This document shows, piece by piece, positions 27,058 to 29,291 of a stretch of 29,291 bases of DNA. The notes under the pieces are model-generated. The model was not told where the DNA came from, searched no databases, and saw only the letters and a list, made by a program, of their open reading frames with translations. The first letter of the stretch is position 1. Every line of letters starts with the position of its first letter. Source of the stretch: a virus. The DNA is taken from positions 1 to 29,291 of IMG/VR virus record IMGVR_UViG_3300025914_000037. The stretch is one strand, 5' to 3'. A program made the translations under genes and the position numbers.

Positions 27058-29291
27058 TTATGCTGCTGTTGGATTTCCCGTTATTGAAGTCACTACAAAT
27101 ATAGTATCAACCACAACACAAACAAATCTTATGGAGTTATATCTATCTGTCGAGGTAATAGACCCCCCTGAACTTGTTGAAAATCCTGTACCGAATATCT
27201 GCTGGCCCGCATTTAAATTTAATACCCAACCCCCTGAGCCTCGTCCCACTATTTCAAATACATCACCTACGCTTGCGCTTGTTGCTAGTGTAAAAGTAAA
27301 CAACGAAACATTTATTGGAATGATTCCTGCGAAGGCATTAAGCGTTGCTGATGTACCGGTATTCGATGCATAAGTCATCGATGCCGGACCGGTCAGAGAT
27401 AATGCAAATGTTCCGGCGCCTAATGTCCTAGATAAATTTCCTGAAACTGTAATTGATCCAACAACGGGCGTCCCGCTAGTAGATCCAATGATCATTTGTC
27501 CATTTGTCATCGTTCCGAGTTGAACCGGAACACCAGCGGACGTTGTACCAAGCACGGAACTATTAGCGGTGGCTAATCCTGCCACCGTGTTATTCGAGCT
27601 AGAATAAAGGACTTGATTGATGGTGGTGGTTGAGGGATATGTCGCCGTAGACCAAGCTGGAGTTCCCCCATTCGTGGCTTGTAATATTGTTCCCGTTGTT
27701 CCCGATCCTGCTAGTATTGAGGGAACACCCGTGTTTGATGTAACAAGCACACCGCCAATGGCCGTTGCAAGGCCGGTGACCGTATTATTTCCATTTGAAT
27801 AAAGTAAATTGCTTGCGAGATAAGTATCTGCAAATGTCGCAGTAGATACGGCAAAGTCAGTACCATTTGCCCTTAGAATTGTCCCAGTAGGACTTGCGAC
27901 GGGGGGATAAGAAGCAGTAGACCATGAAGGTGCCGCTCCTGAATTAGACATTAAAATTTTATTATTAGAACCAGGACCAGCTAATATTGAAGGTACACCC
28001 GTATTACTTGTAACTAACGTCCCGTTGTTTGCTGTGGCCAATCCTGTCACAGTGTTTGAGCCATTCGAATAAAGTAAATTACTGGCGGTATATGTGTCCG
28101 CAAATGTAGCTGTTGAGGCAAGCCAGTTTGTACCATTAGCCCTTAAAATGGTTCCGCTTGATGTTGCCGTAGATGGGAACGTGGCTGTAGACCATGAAGG
28201 AGCGCCAGACGCCCCAGATCGGAGCATCTGGCCAGCGGTTGCGGTTCCGGCCAGAACTGCAAACGCGCTAGATGTTGAATAAATAATTCCACCATTGCTT
28301 GCTGTTAAACTCGCATTGGTTCCACCGCTTGTTAAAGCTAATGGTATGGTCAAAGATAATGTTTTTAAAGCACTGATTGTTGCGGTTGAGCCGTCTATAG
28401 AAAAATAATCTGTAAATACGCCGTTCTCTTCAACGGAAAATAGAATTTTTCCATCTTCTGTTCCAGCAGTATTATCAACTATTGATCCTGTAACTCTTCC
28501 ATAAAAAATTGTCCCGGAACTTGAATTTAATCCAAGAAAATTAATGACACCAATATCTTGTGCACTTATGGCAGTATCATTTCGAATATTTAAACCAGCG
28601 CCAGCGCTACTTAAAGTCAATGCGCCGAATGTCGGTGTTGAGGCTGTTCCGATGAATTGCGGAGTAGTCAAAGCTATTGCAGTACCTGACACGGGCGATC
28701 CGCTAGTACCATTCACCAACACCATGTTTGCGGTGCCTTGGATAGATGGAATAGAGCCCGCGGTTGTTGCTAATGTTCCCGATGTAGGAAATGTGACATT
28801 AGTATTTCCCGTGTACGTTTGAGTTACCGTGAAATTTCCGCTAGTCGTGAAACTATTTGCTAATGAAATAGATTTCCCGCCAATTTTAGATATTGTTAAC
28901 GCCCCGCCAGACGTTAATGATCCATCACCACTTAATGAATTAGTAACCCATTGAGTTCCCGACCCTATTAATAGATTACCTGCCGTTGCAGTCGTAGAAC
29001 CTAAGCCAACGCCATTGATTGAGGCCACCGTAGGGTTAGGATATGTACCACTTAGATCACCACCTGCTGAACCTGTTGGCGCTGCTCCGGTTATCAATAC
29101 TTCCGATACAGCCGTGATTAAACCTTTTGCGTTTACCGTTACCCTCGAAACATGGGTTCCGTCACCAAAAGTACCGACGTTTGAATTAACAGTCGCTAAA
29201 GTTGTGGCATTACCAACACTAGTAACATCACCTGTTAAATTTGCATTGGTGGTTACTGTTGCCGCATTTCCTGTGATACTTCCCACAATCA
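27058..29291 (-). CDS. Long repetitive fibre protein, 5' end outside window
   Basis: The frame is open through the window edge and the first codons read IVGSITGNAATVTT, the middle of a fibre repeat, so the true start lies beyond 29291. At least 743 residues, mostly Gly/Ser/Thr/Asn/Ala with very few charges: NLTGDVTSVGNATTL, then GGDLSGTYPNPTVASINGVGLG, typical of phage fibres and prophage adhesins. A tandem repeat of 90 residues (GTILRANGT, then TATFADTY, ASNLLYSNG, NTVTGLATA, LVTSNTGVPSILAG) occurs twice with a third partial copy. A compact C-terminal domain (PINVSLFTFTLATSASVGDVFEIVGRGSGGWVLNLNAGQQIFG) closes it. A fibre attached to the virion is inferred; no chaperone domain is visible. 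Confidence 0.75.
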   Translation of the reverse strand, partial: IVGSITGNAATVTTNANLTGDVTSVGNATTLATVNSNVGTFGDGTHVSRVTVNAKGLITAVSEVLITGAAPTGSAGGDLSGTYPNPTVASINGVGLGSTTATAGNLLIGSGTQWVTNSLSGDGSLTSGGALTISKIGGKSISLANSFTTSGNFTVTQTYTGNTNVTFPTSGTLATTAGSIPSIQGTANMVLVNGTSGSPVSGTAIALTTPQFIGTASTPTFGALTLSSAGAGLNIRNDTAISAQDIGVINFLGLNSSSGTIFYGRVTGSIVDNTAGTEDGKILFSVEENGVFTDYFSIDGSTATISALKTLSLTIPLALTSGGTNASLTASNGGIIYSTSSAFAVLAGTATAGQMLRSGASGAPSWSTATFPSTATSSGTILRANGTNWLASTATFADTYTASNLLYSNGSNTVTGLATANNGTLVTSNTGVPSILAGPGSNNKILMSNSGAAPSWSTASYPPVASPTGTILRANGTDFAVSTATFADTYLASNLLYSNGNNTVTGLATAIGGVLVTSNTGVPSILAGSGTTGTILQATNGGTPAWSTATYPSTTTINQVLYSSSNNTVAGLATANSSVLGTTSAGVPVQLGTMTNGQMIIGSTSGTPVVGSITVSGNLSRTLGAGTFALSLTGPASMTYASNTGTSATLNAFAGIIPINVSLFTFTLATSASVGDVFEIVGRGSGGWVLNLNAGQQIFGTGFSTSSGGSITSTDRYNSIRFVCVVVDTIFVVTSITGNPTAA
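27520..28140 (-). repeat. Tandem 270-bp coding repeat in the fibre gene
   Basis: Equivalent points such as the GVPSILAG codons fall near 28000 and 27730, i.e. 270 bases or 90 codons apart; a shorter third copy ends near 27530. Copies differ mainly at third codon positions, so they are old enough to have drifted yet keep their protein sequence. Confidence 0.6.

Noticed and set aside
27520-28140. CRISPR-like or noncoding tandem repeats
   Set aside because: The repeat period is 270 bases, in frame, inside one open frame with protein-level conservation; these are fibre domain repeats.

Overview
This window is part of a tailed-phage genome (free phage or prophage) with a contractile tail. A sheath, tube, tape measure and baseplate set indicates a myovirus-type virion. 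No bacterial housekeeping gene is present, so the host cannot be named. The sequence is AT-rich throughout, clearly more so in the left third, which fits an AT-rich bacterial host.

Layout. (1) Positions 1-1079, plus strand: the end of an early operon of very small genes, starting with the C-terminus of a Gp157-like protein. (2) 1080-1515: a noncoding stretch packed with inverted repeats, including a long extended hairpin and three tRNA-like folds, two on the plus strand and one on the minus strand overlapping the end of the next gene. (3) 2916-1476, minus strand: an operon of an unknown gene, a ParB/Srx-fold protein and a Mom-like DNA modification protein. (4) 2917-3231: a divergent control region with a good promoter in each direction and repeated TGACAT boxes. 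(5) 3232-5594, plus strand: small unknown genes, a 201-residue tyrosine recombinase, and a DnaB N-terminal-domain gene interrupted by an amber codon. (6) 5605-5630: a terminator hairpin for the long minus-strand late operon.

(7) 29291-5642, minus strand: the late operon, tightly packed and often with 4-bp stop/start overlaps. In order of transcription it holds a repetitive fibre protein cut by the window edge, two small fibre-type proteins, a small helical protein, large terminase, portal, MuF-like minor head protein, DUF2213 protease/scaffold, cement protein, major capsid, an unknown protein, DUF4054 and HK97 gp10-like head-tail proteins, a collar-like protein, an LIC_12616-type neck protein, sheath, tube, tail chaperones G and GT joined by a -1 frameshift, a short tape measure, a Dit-like protein, baseplate plug, hub, Gp138-like spike, gp25/W-like wedge, BaseJ, DUF2612 and a tail fibre.

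How it works together. The late operon builds the head (terminase, portal, protease/scaffold, capsid), then the neck, the sheath-tube tail and a compact baseplate. Fibre genes lie at both ends of the operon. The ParB/Mom pair is a candidate genome-modification module under its own promoter. Lysis genes, a clear small terminase, a repressor and DNA polymerase are not seen here. The points most worth a second look are the tRNA-like cluster beside mom, the amber-interrupted DnaB domain, the frameshift and nested-scaffold signals, and a beta-rich insert shared by the sheath and BaseJ.
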